DNA from: Pseudomonas sp. RGM2987
GTDB taxonomy: Bacteria > Pseudomonadota > Gammaproteobacteria > Pseudomonadales > Pseudomonadaceae
Reading direction: 5' to 3'
Assembly: GCF_022952855.1 (NCBI RefSeq)
Contig: NZ_JALJDX010000212.1
Span: 44,337-108,336, forward strand
DNA length: 64,000 nt
Numbering within the stretch: position 1 is the first letter of the stretch; each line of letters opens with the position of its first letter. The notes under the pieces were generated by a model. The model was not told the origin of the DNA. It made no database searches and saw only the letters and a list, made by a program, of their open reading frames with translations. Position numbers and translations under genes: made by a program. This document shows positions 53,230 to 61,562 of this stretch, in pieces.

Positions 53230-54240
53230 CTACAGGGCGGCGGAGACCTTGTCTGCCACCTCCTTGGGCAGCCAGGCTTGCCAGACTTGTGGATGAGCCT
53301 TGAGAAAGGCTTCGGCGGCCTCACGGGGCGGCGTGCGTTTCTCGCTCATGTCTGCCAGGGCCTTGTTCAACGGCTCGATGGGCAGGTCGACCTTGCCGAA
53401 GAACTCGGTAATGTCCGGGTGCTGCTTCTGGAACGGCGCGGATACGCCAATCGACAGTTTCGATGCCAGGGAACGGGTCGGCTTCGGGTTGGGGTTATCG
53501 GCGTCGGTCAGGGTCTTCCAGGCCTCGGCATCGAACGGTGGCTCCTGCAACTGCACCAGCTTGAACCGCCCCAGAAGCGGCGTGGGCGACCAGTAGTAGA
53601 ACAGGATTGGCTTGCCGCGGCGGATCGATGAGTTGATTTCGGCATCGAGTGCCGCCCCCGAGCCGCTGCGGAAATTGACGAAACTGTCGTCCAGGCCATA
53701 CGCCTTGAGCTTTTGCTTATTGACCACTTCGGAGGTCCAGCCAATCGGGCTGTTGAGGAAGCGGCCCTTGTCGGGGCTCTCCGGGTCCTTGAACACGTGC
53801 TTGTAGCGCGCCAGGTCCTGGACGCTGCGCAAATCCGGCGCCAGCGGCTTGATGCCTTTGGCCGGGTCGCCCTTGATCACATATTCAGGTACCCACCAGC
53901 CTTCGGTCGCGCCCTTGACCGTGTCGCCCAGGGCGATCACCTTGCCTTCGGCTTCAGCCTTGACCCACACTGGGCTGCGACCGGCCCACTCTTCGCCGAT
54001 CACCTGGATATCGTTATTGGCCAGGGCGGTCTCCAGGGTGATGGTGGTGCCCGGCAGTGTGTCGGTCGGTAGCCCATAGCCCTTTTCGACGATGATCCGC
54101 AGGATATCGGTGATCAGGCTGCCGCTTTCCCAGTTCAGGTCGGCGAAGTGGATCGGGGCGGACGCCGCGGACGCCGGAAATGGCGAAACCAATACCGCGA
54201 GGGTGGCCCAGGCAGCCAACCACTGTCGAACTCGTTTCAT
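53230..54240 (-). CDS. Glycine betaine/choline-type ABC substrate-binding protein (orphan)
   Basis: This 336-residue periplasmic protein has a signal peptide (about 1-26, ending ASAASA) and the OpuAC/ProX fold. Seen features are HFADLNWESGSLITDILRIIVEKGYG (binding-pocket start), GWWVPEYV, and the aromatic ILFYYWSPTPLLG near residue 225, which provides the cation-pi cage of quaternary-amine binders. No permease or ATPase gene is adjacent. Pseudomonas is known to run several orphan binding proteins (CaiX, BetX, CbcX) on one core transporter, so this is probably one of that kind, with carnitine, choline or betaine as candidates. ATG 54240 follows GAGGTG. Confidence 0.88.
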   Translation of the reverse strand: MKRVRQWLAAWATLAVLVSPFPASAASAPIHFADLNWESGSLITDILRIIVEKGYGLPTDTLPGTTITLETALANNDIQVIGEEWAGRSPVWVKAEAEGKVIALGDTVKGATEGWWVPEYVIKGDPAKGIKPLAPDLRSVQDLARYKHVFKDPESPDKGRFLNSPIGWTSEVVNKQKLKAYGLDDSFVNFRSGSGAALDAEINSSIRRGKPILFYYWSPTPLLGRFKLVQLQEPPFDAEAWKTLTDADNPNPKPTRSLASKLSIGVSAPFQKQHPDITEFFGKVDLPIEPLNKALADMSEKRTPPREAAEAFLKAHPQVWQAWLPKEVADKVSAAL

Positions 54241-54426
54241 GCGTTGCACCTCGTGCCAGTACAGCAATAGCTGAACGGTCCTGCGTCACCGGACGCAAGC
54301 CTCTGAATCATTCAGTCAATTGACTGTAGCCGAGGTTCCGGACAGTCCCCGGAAAACAGGGTTTCCAGTTGCGACACAGACGCTACGAGCCAGCCTCCCA
54401 GGATGTTCTTACGAACATTAAACGCA

Positions 54427-54876
54427 TCACTCGCTGGCCTTGAAGGTTACCAACTCGCCCTTGCGCCACTTGGCCGCCTTGGCGGTCACGGCCTTCAGGG
54501 TCTTGGTCAGGCCTTCCTGCAGTTGTTCGTTGGCCGCGAACACCGTCAACACGCTGTGGCCTTCCTTGAACAGGATCGCATGACCGCCGGGCGTCTCGAC
54601 AAACGCGTAGTCACCCAACCCATAGACGGTCATTTTGATTTCGCGAAAGCGGATTTCGAACTTGCCACCCTCGCGGCTTGGCAAAACGGAGGCGCGGAAA
54701 TGATCGCCGACCTTGAGTTCGAGCCTGGGCTTGTCATCCACCACCAGTGCCGACTCCGTGTCGATTTCGGCGACATAAATACCTTCGGCGGTCTGCTCGG
54801 TGATGTAGACGAAACGTGACTGGAACTGCTTGACCAGTTTTGCCCGCAGGTCGCCGAGTACAAATAACGCATGCAT
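54427..54876 (-). CDS. Hypothetical protein, about 149 residues
   Basis: I do not recognise this family. The frame codes for a soluble beta-rich protein without signal peptide or membrane segment; GKFEIRFREIKMTVYGLGDYAFVETPGGHAILFKEG is the most structured-looking part, and the last 25 residues are Lys-rich. The codon pattern is that of a real gene. The start is uncertain: ATG 54876 has no clear ribosome site and the frame extends further upstream. It lies between an orphan binding protein and a promoter-like element shared with the DksA paralogue. Confidence 0.6.
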   Translation of the reverse strand: MHALFVLGDLRAKLVKQFQSRFVYITEQTAEGIYVAEIDTESALVVDDKPRLELKVGDHFRASVLPSREGGKFEIRFREIKMTVYGLGDYAFVETPGGHAILFKEGHSVLTVFAANEQLQEGLTKTLKAVTAKAAKWRKGELVTFKASE

Positions 54877-55032
54877 GTCGAGATTACTTACTGCCAAGGA
54901 AACATCCCCATCTTTGAAAACGGCCCGCCCCCTGAAAAGGACGGGCCACGAGAACCCGTGCCGACTGTATTGTCGCAATGGACCTGTAACTGAAATTCGA
55001 AGTGAACGGCGTGCCCTGTCCCGGGCCGAGAG

Positions 55033-55172
55033 CAGACTAAAGGTTGTCACGCTCCCCGTCTTTCCCGTGGAGGCGTCAGAGGCTGAAGGAAAACGCCACT
55101 CTGAGCATCGGAAAAGGTGGGACTACTAACTTTAGGGAAATTTCTCACTTAAAAAAGCATTTTTCTGACATC
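55033..55172 (-). promoter_or_regulatory. Upstream element shared with the DksA-paralogue promoter region
   Basis: Read on the plus strand the element carries GCAGACTAA, GAGGCGTCAG, CTGAA, TTTAGGGAAA and TTTTTCTGACA in that order. The same order of blocks occurs at 58575-58653. Both stand 100-200 bp upstream of a leftward gene. The rest of the gene-free stretch 54877-55303 shows nothing else that I can name. Confidence 0.4.
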
Positions 55173-55303
55173 GAGCCTAAAAAAAATTGCTTTAGATAGG
55201 CACAGCGCTCCCCACGATGCCGGCGATTCTAGAGCAGCCGGAGGCGCGGACACCACTCCAGATAGCCGGCAATTCGTCGGTAACCCATCGAAAAGGAATT
55301 CAC

Positions 55304-55540
55304 ATGGCCGCTTTCCCAACCCTGAACTCACCCATCACCCCTTGCTTCGCTGAACCACGCGGCACCTTCAACGGAGCCGATTGTCTGCCAATTTCACTGA
55401 TTCAGCCGCGTTATCGGGTCGTGCTGGCCGGTAAGTGTTTTTTTCACATTGAGGAAACTTCGACTGGACGTGTAAGAGGATTCCGCACCGATCATAACGA
55501 AGCCTGCCACCTGGCCAGGCGCCTGGAACGCAGCGCTTGA
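55304..55540 (+). CDS. Small hypothetical protein, 78 residues
   Basis: The ATG follows AAAAGGAATTCAC, a good ribosome site, and the frame has Pseudomonas codon use. The product is soluble, with three Cys residues (CFAEP, DCLP, GKCFFHIE) and a His/Arg-rich end (RTDHNEACHLARRLERSA). The central RYRVVLAGKCFFHIEETSTGRVRGFRTDHNEA reads like a small beta-hairpin plus helix. I cannot assign a family. The start at 55304 is preferred to an upstream in-frame codon because of the ribosome site. Confidence 0.6.
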   Translation: MAAFPTLNSPITPCFAEPRGTFNGADCLPISLIQPRYRVVLAGKCFFHIEETSTGRVRGFRTDHNEACHLARRLERSA

Positions 55541-55647
55541 CCTCCTGCCCCTTTGCCTGAGTCAAATCGAACTCCTGGCGAGCGCCTGCCTCAGATAAAG
55601 GAACGCAACCGAAGCGCCATGACGGCGCACGCCAAAGGAGACTCCCA

Positions 55648-55884
55648 ATGGAACAGCCTTCCCACGAACTCAAGACCCTGTTCGACCAACTCGGCCTGCC
55701 CTCGGATGGAAAAGCCATCGACGATTTCATCATGGCCCATCCCCTGGAACCGGAAATCAAGCTGGTGGAGGCCGACTTCTGGTCGGACCAGCAGAAGGAC
55801 CTGCTGCGTGAATGGCTGCTGGCTGACGGGGAAGAAGCGGTGCTGGTGGACCAGTTGAACGTGCGGCTGCACGACGGTAAATAG
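55648..55884 (+). CDS. DUF2789-family small protein
   Basis: This 78-residue acidic protein begins MEQPSHELKTLFDQLGLPS and contains FIMAHPLEPEIKLVEADFWSDQQKDLLREWLLADGEEAVLVDQLN, the typical DUF2789 pattern, with normal family length. It has no signal peptide. Function is unknown. A GGAG site precedes the ATG. It is probably monocistronic, being followed by a REP cluster. Confidence 0.82.
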   Translation: MEQPSHELKTLFDQLGLPSDGKAIDDFIMAHPLEPEIKLVEADFWSDQQKDLLREWLLADGEEAVLVDQLNVRLHDGK

Positions 55885-55909
55885 CCTGGAAGGCCGGAAA
55901 CTGCCCCCC

Positions 55910-56247
55910 TGTGGCGTCTGGCCCAGGGGCTGCTACGCAGCCCAACGGGGATAAATCCCCTCGCCACAGGGAGCTTGCTCCCGTTCGGCTGCGCAGCAGT
56001 CGCTTGAAAGAAGGCCCGCTGCGCGGTCCAGCGGGAGCTAGCTCCCTCGCCACGGGGTTTTGCGTTCCAACTTGTTCGCGGGCGGTGACCAATCCGTGGC
56101 GAGGGATTGCGCATCCTTGCGCGAATGTCTCGGCGTCGCCTTTGTGGCGAGGGAGCTTGCTCCCGCTCGGCTGCGCAGCAGTCGCTTGAAAGAAGGCCCG
56201 CTGCGCGGTCCAGCGGGAGCTAGCTCCCTCGCCACAGGTTTTGCGTT
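55910..56247. repeat. REP cluster with a tandemly duplicated unit
   Basis: This gene-free stretch consists of REP-type elements (GTGGCGAGGGAGCTTGCTCCC and its inverse). A block of about 97 bp (55969-56066) recurs almost unchanged at 56151-56247, a period of 182 bp. It includes the fragment GCTTGAAAGAAGGCCCGCTG, which is not part of the core repeat. It separates the DUF2789 gene from the convergent chemotaxis transducer. Confidence 0.9.
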
Positions 56248-56259
56248 TAAGGGTGAGCG

Positions 56260-57864
56260 TTAACGCGGTTTCTCGGGTTTGTAGCCCAAGCGCAAGCCTC
56301 CCCAATGGCGCCCCTTGATCATGATTGGCACCGAAAGGTCGTGCATCAACTCGCCCGTATCGCGGGTATAGGTTTGCAGCAGCACCGGCTGCTGGTGGCT
56401 GCCACAGCGAATCCCGGTGCGGTCGGAGAATTTGCGCTTGGTGCGGTTGTTCAGCGTGTCCACTTGGGGATCGCCGGTCAGCGGTTGGCTGAATACGTTG
56501 TTGTGGGTCGGCACATAACCCTGCTGTGTGCAGGCAATCGCAAACACCAAGCCTTCGTGGCGGCTGAGCAACGGCTCCTGGATCGTCGGCAGTACCTGGT
56601 CGGTGTAGCGGTCGAAACGGGTCTGGTACTTGGCCGGCTGGGTATTGGGAATGGGTTGGTAGTTGCGGTCGAACAAGTCTTCGAGGCTGATCCGACCCTG
56701 GTCGATATCGGCCTCGAACTGCGCCGCGATCCGGCTCGCCCCTTCCCGGGCCAGGTCATAGACCCGCTGGTGATAATCGTCCAGGCCCACCTCAGCCAGA
56801 CGCTCGCTGATGGTTTCGGCCTGGCCTTCCATCTGCACCGCCGCCTCGGCCAGGCGCTGGGTCTGCTGGTCGCTGACGGACAGGTCGCTGCGCATTTGCT
56901 CGATAGCATGAAACAGACTGTCCAGTTGTTCGCGATTGGTGTCGGTGCCTTGGGCGATGGCACTGACCTGGGTTTCGACCCCCGCCGCGAGCCGGGCGAT
57001 GTTTTCCAGGTGCTGGCCGGTGTGCTCGACCTGCTGCACGCCGCTGTCCAGGTCGCCGGCCAATTGGCGGATCTGCTCCACCACCTGGGCGGTGCGCTGC
57101 TGGATATCCGCCACCATCACCCCGACCTCGCCGGTCGCCGCCGCCGTGCGTCCGGCCAGGCCGCGGACCTCGTCGGCCACCACCGCAAAGCCACGGCCAT
57201 GCTCACCGGCCCGCGCCGCCTCGATGGCCGCGTTCAGCGCCAACAGGTTGGTCTGGCTGGCAATCGACTGGATCACCAGGCTGACCCGCTGGATTTCGTC
57301 GCTGCGCACGCTCAAGGCTTCGATCAACTCACGGCTGTCGTTGGCCCGCTGGCTGAGCTGGTGCATACGACTGATGGACTCCACCAGTTCGGTGCGCCCG
57401 GCCACGCTGCTGCGATGGGCCTCGCTGGCGGCACCCAGGGCCTGTTGGCTGAGTTGTGAGGTGGCCTGTTCAGTGGCGATCATCGATTCGGCGTTGCTGA
57501 CGATCTGCGCCGCCGCATCGAGCTGCGACTGGACCTTGCCGGCCAATTGCTTGACCGAATAGGCGACACCGGCCGCCGACAAGGCGTTATGGCTGGTGGT
57601 GTAGGACAGATCGCGAGTCAGCTCGGCCAGGCTGTCGGTCGAAGGCATTGGTGCTACGGCGATGCGCGAGCGCAGGCGCGGCAGCCAGACGACCAACATG
57701 GCCAGCGGCAGGACCAGGTATAAAGACCAACCGCCCAGGGCCATGCCACACAGCAGCAAGGTCAGGGCGAGACTCTGCAAGGTCGGCGTGAGCCAGCGCG
57801 CCGTGTTTGTTGCCCCAGGCACCGAGGCCGGCACTGCACTCGCCAGAGATCCGTCTGTCGCCAT
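56260..57864 (-). CDS. Methyl-accepting chemotaxis transducer with a C-terminal sensor-like domain
   Basis: This 534-residue protein has two closely spaced hydrophobic segments near the N-terminus (about 24-58) with no periplasmic loop large enough for a ligand domain, and no clear HAMP. The signalling hairpin SQTNLLALNAAIEAARAGEHGRGFAVVADEVR (around 205-236) is intact. After it come about 170 extra residues (LFDRNYQPIPNTQPAKYQTRFDRYTDQVLP ... THNNVFSQPLTGD ... NRTKRKFSDRTG ... HDLSVPIMIKGRHWGGLRLGY), a cytoplasmic sensor-like domain of Cache/GAF type found at the end of some Pseudomonas transducers. It should therefore sense an intracellular or membrane-permeant cue. ATG 57864 is favoured over an upstream GTG. 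Confidence 0.88.
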   Translation of the reverse strand: MATDGSLASAVPASVPGATNTARWLTPTLQSLALTLLLCGMALGGWSLYLVLPLAMLVVWLPRLRSRIAVAPMPSTDSLAELTRDLSYTTSHNALSAAGVAYSVKQLAGKVQSQLDAAAQIVSNAESMIATEQATSQLSQQALGAASEAHRSSVAGRTELVESISRMHQLSQRANDSRELIEALSVRSDEIQRVSLVIQSIASQTNLLALNAAIEAARAGEHGRGFAVVADEVRGLAGRTAAATGEVGVMVADIQQRTAQVVEQIRQLAGDLDSGVQQVEHTGQHLENIARLAAGVETQVSAIAQGTDTNREQLDSLFHAIEQMRSDLSVSDQQTQRLAEAAVQMEGQAETISERLAEVGLDDYHQRVYDLAREGASRIAAQFEADIDQGRISLEDLFDRNYQPIPNTQPAKYQTRFDRYTDQVLPTIQEPLLSRHEGLVFAIACTQQGYVPTHNNVFSQPLTGDPQVDTLNNRTKRKFSDRTGIRCGSHQQPVLLQTYTRDTGELMHDLSVPIMIKGRHWGGLRLGYKPEKPR

Positions 57865-57984
57865 GTTCGTCACCCACACTTCTCGTTGTTATGACCGCAT
57901 TAAACGCCACTACCGAGCCATTATCCATGGTCCATTAGTCGTGTTCTTGCAGCAAATCAACGGTAGTAGAGAAACCGCCGGGAG

Positions 57985-58027
57985 ACGAAAACAAAAGATC
58001 GCAGCCTTCGACGAAAAGGCTGCGATC
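57985..58027 (-). terminator. Intrinsic terminator of the DksA-paralogue gene
   Basis: A 10-bp perfect stem (GATCGCAGCC at 57997-58006 paired with GGCTGCGATC at 58018-58027) is followed on the minus strand by CTTTTGTTTTCG. This is a classical rho-independent terminator 17 bp after the stop of the leftward gene. Confidence 0.85.
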
Positions 58028-58044
58028 CTGGGCTTGGAACGGAA

Positions 58045-58449
58045 TCAGGCCTGACGCTGGTGCTTGTCGATCTGCTCGTGACGTTCCTGGGCTTCGATGC
58101 AGTACTTGGTGGTCGGGCTGATCAGCAGGCGCTTGAGGCCGATTGGCTCGCCGCTGTCGTCGCACCAGCCGAAGCTTTCGTCGTTGATGCGATCCAGGGC
58201 CTGCTCCAGTTGGGGCAGCATGCGCTGGTCGCGATCGATGGCGTTGACCAGCCAGGTGCGCTCTTCTTCTACGGAAGCAGCGTCGGCCGGGTCAGCCGGG
58301 GAATCCAGGCTCTCAATGGCGATTCGGTTCTGTTCGATGCGCTCGTGGGTTTCGACTTTCATGTTCTGCAACAGCTTGGTGAAGAAGGCCAGCTGCTCGG
58401 CATTCATGTAGTCATCCGCCGGCATGGCCAGCAACTTTTCCTTTGTCAT
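58045..58449 (-). CDS. DksA/TraR-family regulator with half of its zinc-finger cysteines
   Basis: This 134-residue DksA paralogue works on RNA polymerase through the secondary channel in this family. The coiled-coil tip motif DPADAA (D53, D56) is present. The C4 zinc finger is degenerate: positions are C96-x2-S99 and C117-x2-A120, with the canonical 17-residue spacing, so the second Cys of each pair is replaced. The zinc-independent DksA2 of P. aeruginosa shows the same kind of loss, and there it allows function under zinc limitation or oxidative stress. The gene is monocistronic with its own terminator and a promoter-like element upstream. Confidence 0.88.
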   Translation of the reverse strand: MTKEKLLAMPADDYMNAEQLAFFTKLLQNMKVETHERIEQNRIAIESLDSPADPADAASVEEERTWLVNAIDRDQRMLPQLEQALDRINDESFGWCDDSGEPIGLKRLLISPTTKYCIEAQERHEQIDKHQRQA

Positions 58450-58574
58450 TGATATCTCTATAAAAAACGTGCATTAAGGCGAATTATGGAGCGTCCCGCA
58501 GCGCAGCAGCCACGCTCATCGGGAAAGGCGCCGTCGATTCCAAGCGCCACCCGGCACTCAATTTACGAGGGGCG

Positions 58575-58653
58575 GCAGTCTAAGGCCGAGTCGAGGCGTC
58601 AGCAACTGAAAACGTAGGGAAAATGTCCGACAAGCCCTTCAAATGTTTTCTGA
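58575..58653 (-). promoter_or_regulatory. Promoter region of the DksA paralogue, with an element repeated at 55.1 kb
   Basis: On the minus strand TTGCTG-N17-TAGACT forms a plausible sigma-70 promoter (within about 58572-58605). Upstream of it are GACATTTTCCCTACG and TTGTCAGAAAA blocks that recur in the same order near 55.1 kb. In the gene-free stretch 58450-58776 I see only this and the terminator at 58732. Confidence 0.45.
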
Positions 58654-58731
58654 CAAGCTCTTGGCGATCATCGGAGTGCGTTTATAACAAGAAATTCGTC
58701 GTAATGGCTGTATTAAGAAGACAAATGGCAA

Positions 58732-58754
58732 CGCCACGCGGGTCAGGCGTGGCG
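58732..58754 (-). terminator. Terminator-like hairpin after the ABC permease gene
   Basis: CGCCACGC (58732-58739) pairs with GCGTGGCG (58747-58754) around a 7-base loop. On the minus strand it is followed by TTGCCATTTGTC, only moderately T-rich. It lies 22 bp after the permease stop and probably ends the importer operon. Confidence 0.65.
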
Positions 58755-58776
58755 CTTTGTCGCAGCGAACCGACGT

Positions 58777-59799
58777 TTAGCGTTTGAGTTTACGTTTGTT
58801 GCGGTACTGGTCGATGACCACGGCCACCACGATGATCAAGCCCTTGATGATGTCCTGGATGTAGGCATCGACGCCGACAAAGGTAAACCCGCTGGCCATC
58901 ACCCCGAGGATCAGCGCGCCGATCACGGTCCCGGTGATGCGCCCCACCCCACCCGCCAGGCTGGTGCCGCCGATCACCGCGGCGGCAATCGCGTCCAGCT
59001 CGTAGGACATGCCCATGCCGGCCTGCCCGGTTGCCGCCCGCGCCGAGGCGACCACCCCGGCCAACCCCGCGAGCAGCCCGGCGATGCTGTACACGATCAC
59101 CAGATGGCGCTTGACGTTGATGCCCGAGGTGCGTGCCGCCTGCATGTTGCCGCCAATGGCATAGGTGTATTTGCCGTACTTGGTGTAGCGCAAGGCGATG
59201 TGAAAAATCACCGCCACCACCAGGAAAATGATCACCGGCATCGCGCCATGGCCGATGGCGGTGTAGGAATCGGACAACATGCTCACCGGCTGGCCTTCGG
59301 TGTAATAGCGCGCCAGGCCACGGGCCGAGACCATCATGCCGAGGGTGGCAATAAACGGCGGGATGCCCGTGACCGCAATAATGCTGCCGTTGATCGCGCC
59401 CGCCAGCAGCCCCACGCCGAGCCCCGCCGCCACCGGTATCCACACCGGCAAGTCGGTCAGCGAGGGGAATACCGCCCGGGCAAAGTCCGAGGTCTGGGCC
59501 AGGCTGGCAGCGATCATGGCCGACAGCGCCAGTACCGAGCCGGATGACAGGTCGATGCCGGTGGTGATGATCACCTGGGTCACGCCGATGGCCAGCAGGC
59601 CGATGATCGACACTTGCAGGATCATCAGCACCAGGCGCTGGGAGTTCATCAGGAAACTCTGGTCGCGCATGATCCAGCCAAACAGTTCGAACACCAGGCC
59701 GATGCCGATCAGCACCAGGAAGATACTCAGTTCCGTCGGCAGGCGCCGACGCGTCCTGGCCGGGGCGGCCGCGGGTTTGTTTTCCAGTATCGCGTTCAT
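58777..59799 (-). CDS. iatP: Sugar ABC transporter permease (RbsC type; probable myo-inositol permease IatP)
   Basis: This 340-residue permease of the BPD_transp_2/RbsC family has about nine to ten hydrophobic segments. Key motifs are TGIDLSSGSVLALS (around 84-97), FIATLGMMVSARGLA and the EAA-like ELDAIAAAVIGGTSLAGGVG (around 262-281). ATG 59799 is chosen because AAGGTGG stands six bases upstream; an ATG two codons earlier abuts that site directly. It lies downstream of the ATPase gene, with a REP element in the 145-bp gap. Family and operon order are certain; inositol as substrate is inferred from the operator-like site and the linked Gfo/Idh gene. Confidence 0.85.
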   Translation of the reverse strand: MNAILENKPAAAPARTRRRLPTELSIFLVLIGIGLVFELFGWIMRDQSFLMNSQRLVLMILQVSIIGLLAIGVTQVIITTGIDLSSGSVLALSAMIAASLAQTSDFARAVFPSLTDLPVWIPVAAGLGVGLLAGAINGSIIAVTGIPPFIATLGMMVSARGLARYYTEGQPVSMLSDSYTAIGHGAMPVIIFLVVAVIFHIALRYTKYGKYTYAIGGNMQAARTSGINVKRHLVIVYSIAGLLAGLAGVVASARAATGQAGMGMSYELDAIAAAVIGGTSLAGGVGRITGTVIGALILGVMASGFTFVGVDAYIQDIIKGLIIVVAVVIDQYRNKRKLKR

Positions 59800-59868
59800 A
59801 GCCATCCACCTTTTTTGTTCTTTGGCGAGGGAGGGTCCTTGCCGGGATGTGTAGCGGCCCATGGACCA

Positions 59869-59910
59869 GGGCCGCTTTGCGGCCCAGCGGGAGCAAGCTC
59901 CCTCGCCACA
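59869..59910. repeat. Single REP element inside the sugar importer operon
   Basis: GGGCCGCTTTGCGGCCC followed by CAGCGGGAGCAAGCTCCCTCGCCACA forms two adjacent hairpins in the gap between the ATPase and permease genes. An intra-operon REP can stabilise upstream mRNA and lower expression of the gene after it. Confidence 0.85.
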
Positions 59911-59944
59911 ATTGTGCTCGACTTTATTTTTTGAACTGGCTGCG

Positions 59945-61498
59945 TCAGGCCAGGCCCGAAGCCAGTTGCATGACCCGCTCCTGGGTCGCCTCGCTGCGGT
60001 CGAGGGTGCCCATCAGGTCGCCTTCGTGCATCACCAGCACCCGGTCGCTCATGCCCAGCACCTCCGGCAGCTCCGAGGAAATCATGATGACTGCCATGCC
60101 TTCGCTGGCGAGGTAGGCAATCAGCCGGTAGATCTCGGCCTTGGCACCGACGTCGATGCCACGGGTCGGCTCGTCGAGGATCAGGATCCGCGGGTTGGTC
60201 ATCAGCCAGCGGGCGAGCAAGGCCTTCTGTTGATTGCCGCCGGACAAGGTGTCGATGCATTGTTCCAGGGACGGGGTCTTGACCCGCAGCTTCTTGCACA
60301 TTTCTTCGCACAAGGTGCGCAGGGCTTTCTGCTGGATGAAACCGTTGCCGACGTAATGCGGCAGCACGGCCATTTCCATGTTTTCCAGCACCGACAGGCA
60401 CGGGAACAGGCCGCTGAGCTTGCGATCCTCGGTCAACAGGGCGAAGCCCTTCTCGATCGCCATGTGCGGGTCGCTGATGCGCACCGGTTGGCCGTCCAGG
60501 AGGACTTCACCGCCGGTCGCCGGGGTCACGCCGAAAATAGCCTCCGCCACGTTGGTCCGGCCCGAGCCCATCAACCCGGCGATGCCGAGGATTTCCCCGG
60601 CATGCAGGTCAAAAGACACGCCTTTGAACACGCCGTCCAGGCTCAAGTCGCGCACCGACAGCACCTGCTCGCCGATTGGCTTTTCCCGCTCCGGGAACAA
60701 TTGGCTCAATTCACGCCCGACCATCATCGAGATCAGGCTGTCGCCGTCCATGCTGTCGGCCCGTTGCAGGCCGATGTAGGCGCCATCGCGAAACACCGCC
60801 ACTTCGTCGGCGATGGCGAACACTTCGTTCATTTTATGGGTGATGTAGATGATGCCTTTGCCCTGGGCCTTGAGGTCGGCAATGATCGAAAACAGATGGG
60901 CCACTTCAGTTTCGGTGATCGCCGAAGTCGGCTCGTCCATGATCAGGATGTCGGAGTCGTAGGACACCGCCTTGGCAATCTCGACCATTTGCCGCTCGGC
61001 GATGCTCAGGTTGCCCACCTGCTCCTCGGGGTCGAGGTTGATTCGCAGGCGCTCCAACAACCGGGCGGTGCACCGATGCATCTCGCCATGGTCGATCATG
61101 TGCAGGCTGTTGAGTTGCTCGCGGCCGATCCAGATGTTCTCGGCGATGCTCATGTGCGGCATCAGGTTCAGTTCCTGGTGGATCATCGCAATGCCAGCCT
61201 GCAAGGCCGCCAGGGGCGTGTCGAAGGCCACCGGCTTGCCCCGCAGGCGCAGCTCACCGGCGTCCGGCTGGTAGATGCCGGCGATGATCTTCATCAGGGT
61301 CGATTTGCCTGCGCCGTTTTCCCCCATCAAGGCCAGCACGGAACCGGGGCGTACCCGCAGTTGAACATCGGACAGGGCCACCACACCGGGGAAGCCTTTG
61401 CTGACATTGACGACTTCCAGCAGGTACGGCTCGTCAGGTAGGGCGTGCGGCTGGGCAAACGTTGCCGGGGCGCTCGATGCTATCGCTGAAGCGAACAT
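59945..61498 (-). CDS. iatA: Sugar ABC transporter ATP-binding protein (RbsA/MglA type; probable IatA)
   Basis: This 517-residue protein has two fused ABC domains. The first has Walker A GENGAGKST (around 60), Q-loop MIHQELNL, signature LSIAERQMVEIAKA and Walker B ILIMDEPTSA. The second has a degenerate P-loop GLMGSGRTN, signature LSGGNQQKALLARWL and Walker B LILDEPTRGID. This asymmetry is normal for carbohydrate importers of the CUT2 class. ATG 61498 is preferred to a TTG seven codons upstream; GGGAG lies nine bases before it. It follows the binding-protein gene by 64 bp. Confidence 0.88.
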   Translation of the reverse strand: MFASAIASSAPATFAQPHALPDEPYLLEVVNVSKGFPGVVALSDVQLRVRPGSVLALMGENGAGKSTLMKIIAGIYQPDAGELRLRGKPVAFDTPLAALQAGIAMIHQELNLMPHMSIAENIWIGREQLNSLHMIDHGEMHRCTARLLERLRINLDPEEQVGNLSIAERQMVEIAKAVSYDSDILIMDEPTSAITETEVAHLFSIIADLKAQGKGIIYITHKMNEVFAIADEVAVFRDGAYIGLQRADSMDGDSLISMMVGRELSQLFPEREKPIGEQVLSVRDLSLDGVFKGVSFDLHAGEILGIAGLMGSGRTNVAEAIFGVTPATGGEVLLDGQPVRISDPHMAIEKGFALLTEDRKLSGLFPCLSVLENMEMAVLPHYVGNGFIQQKALRTLCEEMCKKLRVKTPSLEQCIDTLSGGNQQKALLARWLMTNPRILILDEPTRGIDVGAKAEIYRLIAYLASEGMAVIMISSELPEVLGMSDRVLVMHEGDLMGTLDRSEATQERVMQLASGLA

Positions 61499-61562
61499 GA
61501 TCAGGTACTCCCTCGGCAAGGTCGGCGTGGCGACCTTGCCTGCTTGTTATTGTGGTGAGGCC

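Noticed and set aside
59861..61441. 526-codon plus-strand frame opposite the ABC ATPase gene
   Set aside because: Antisense to a gene with intact Walker and signature motifs; composition is that of a shadow frame.
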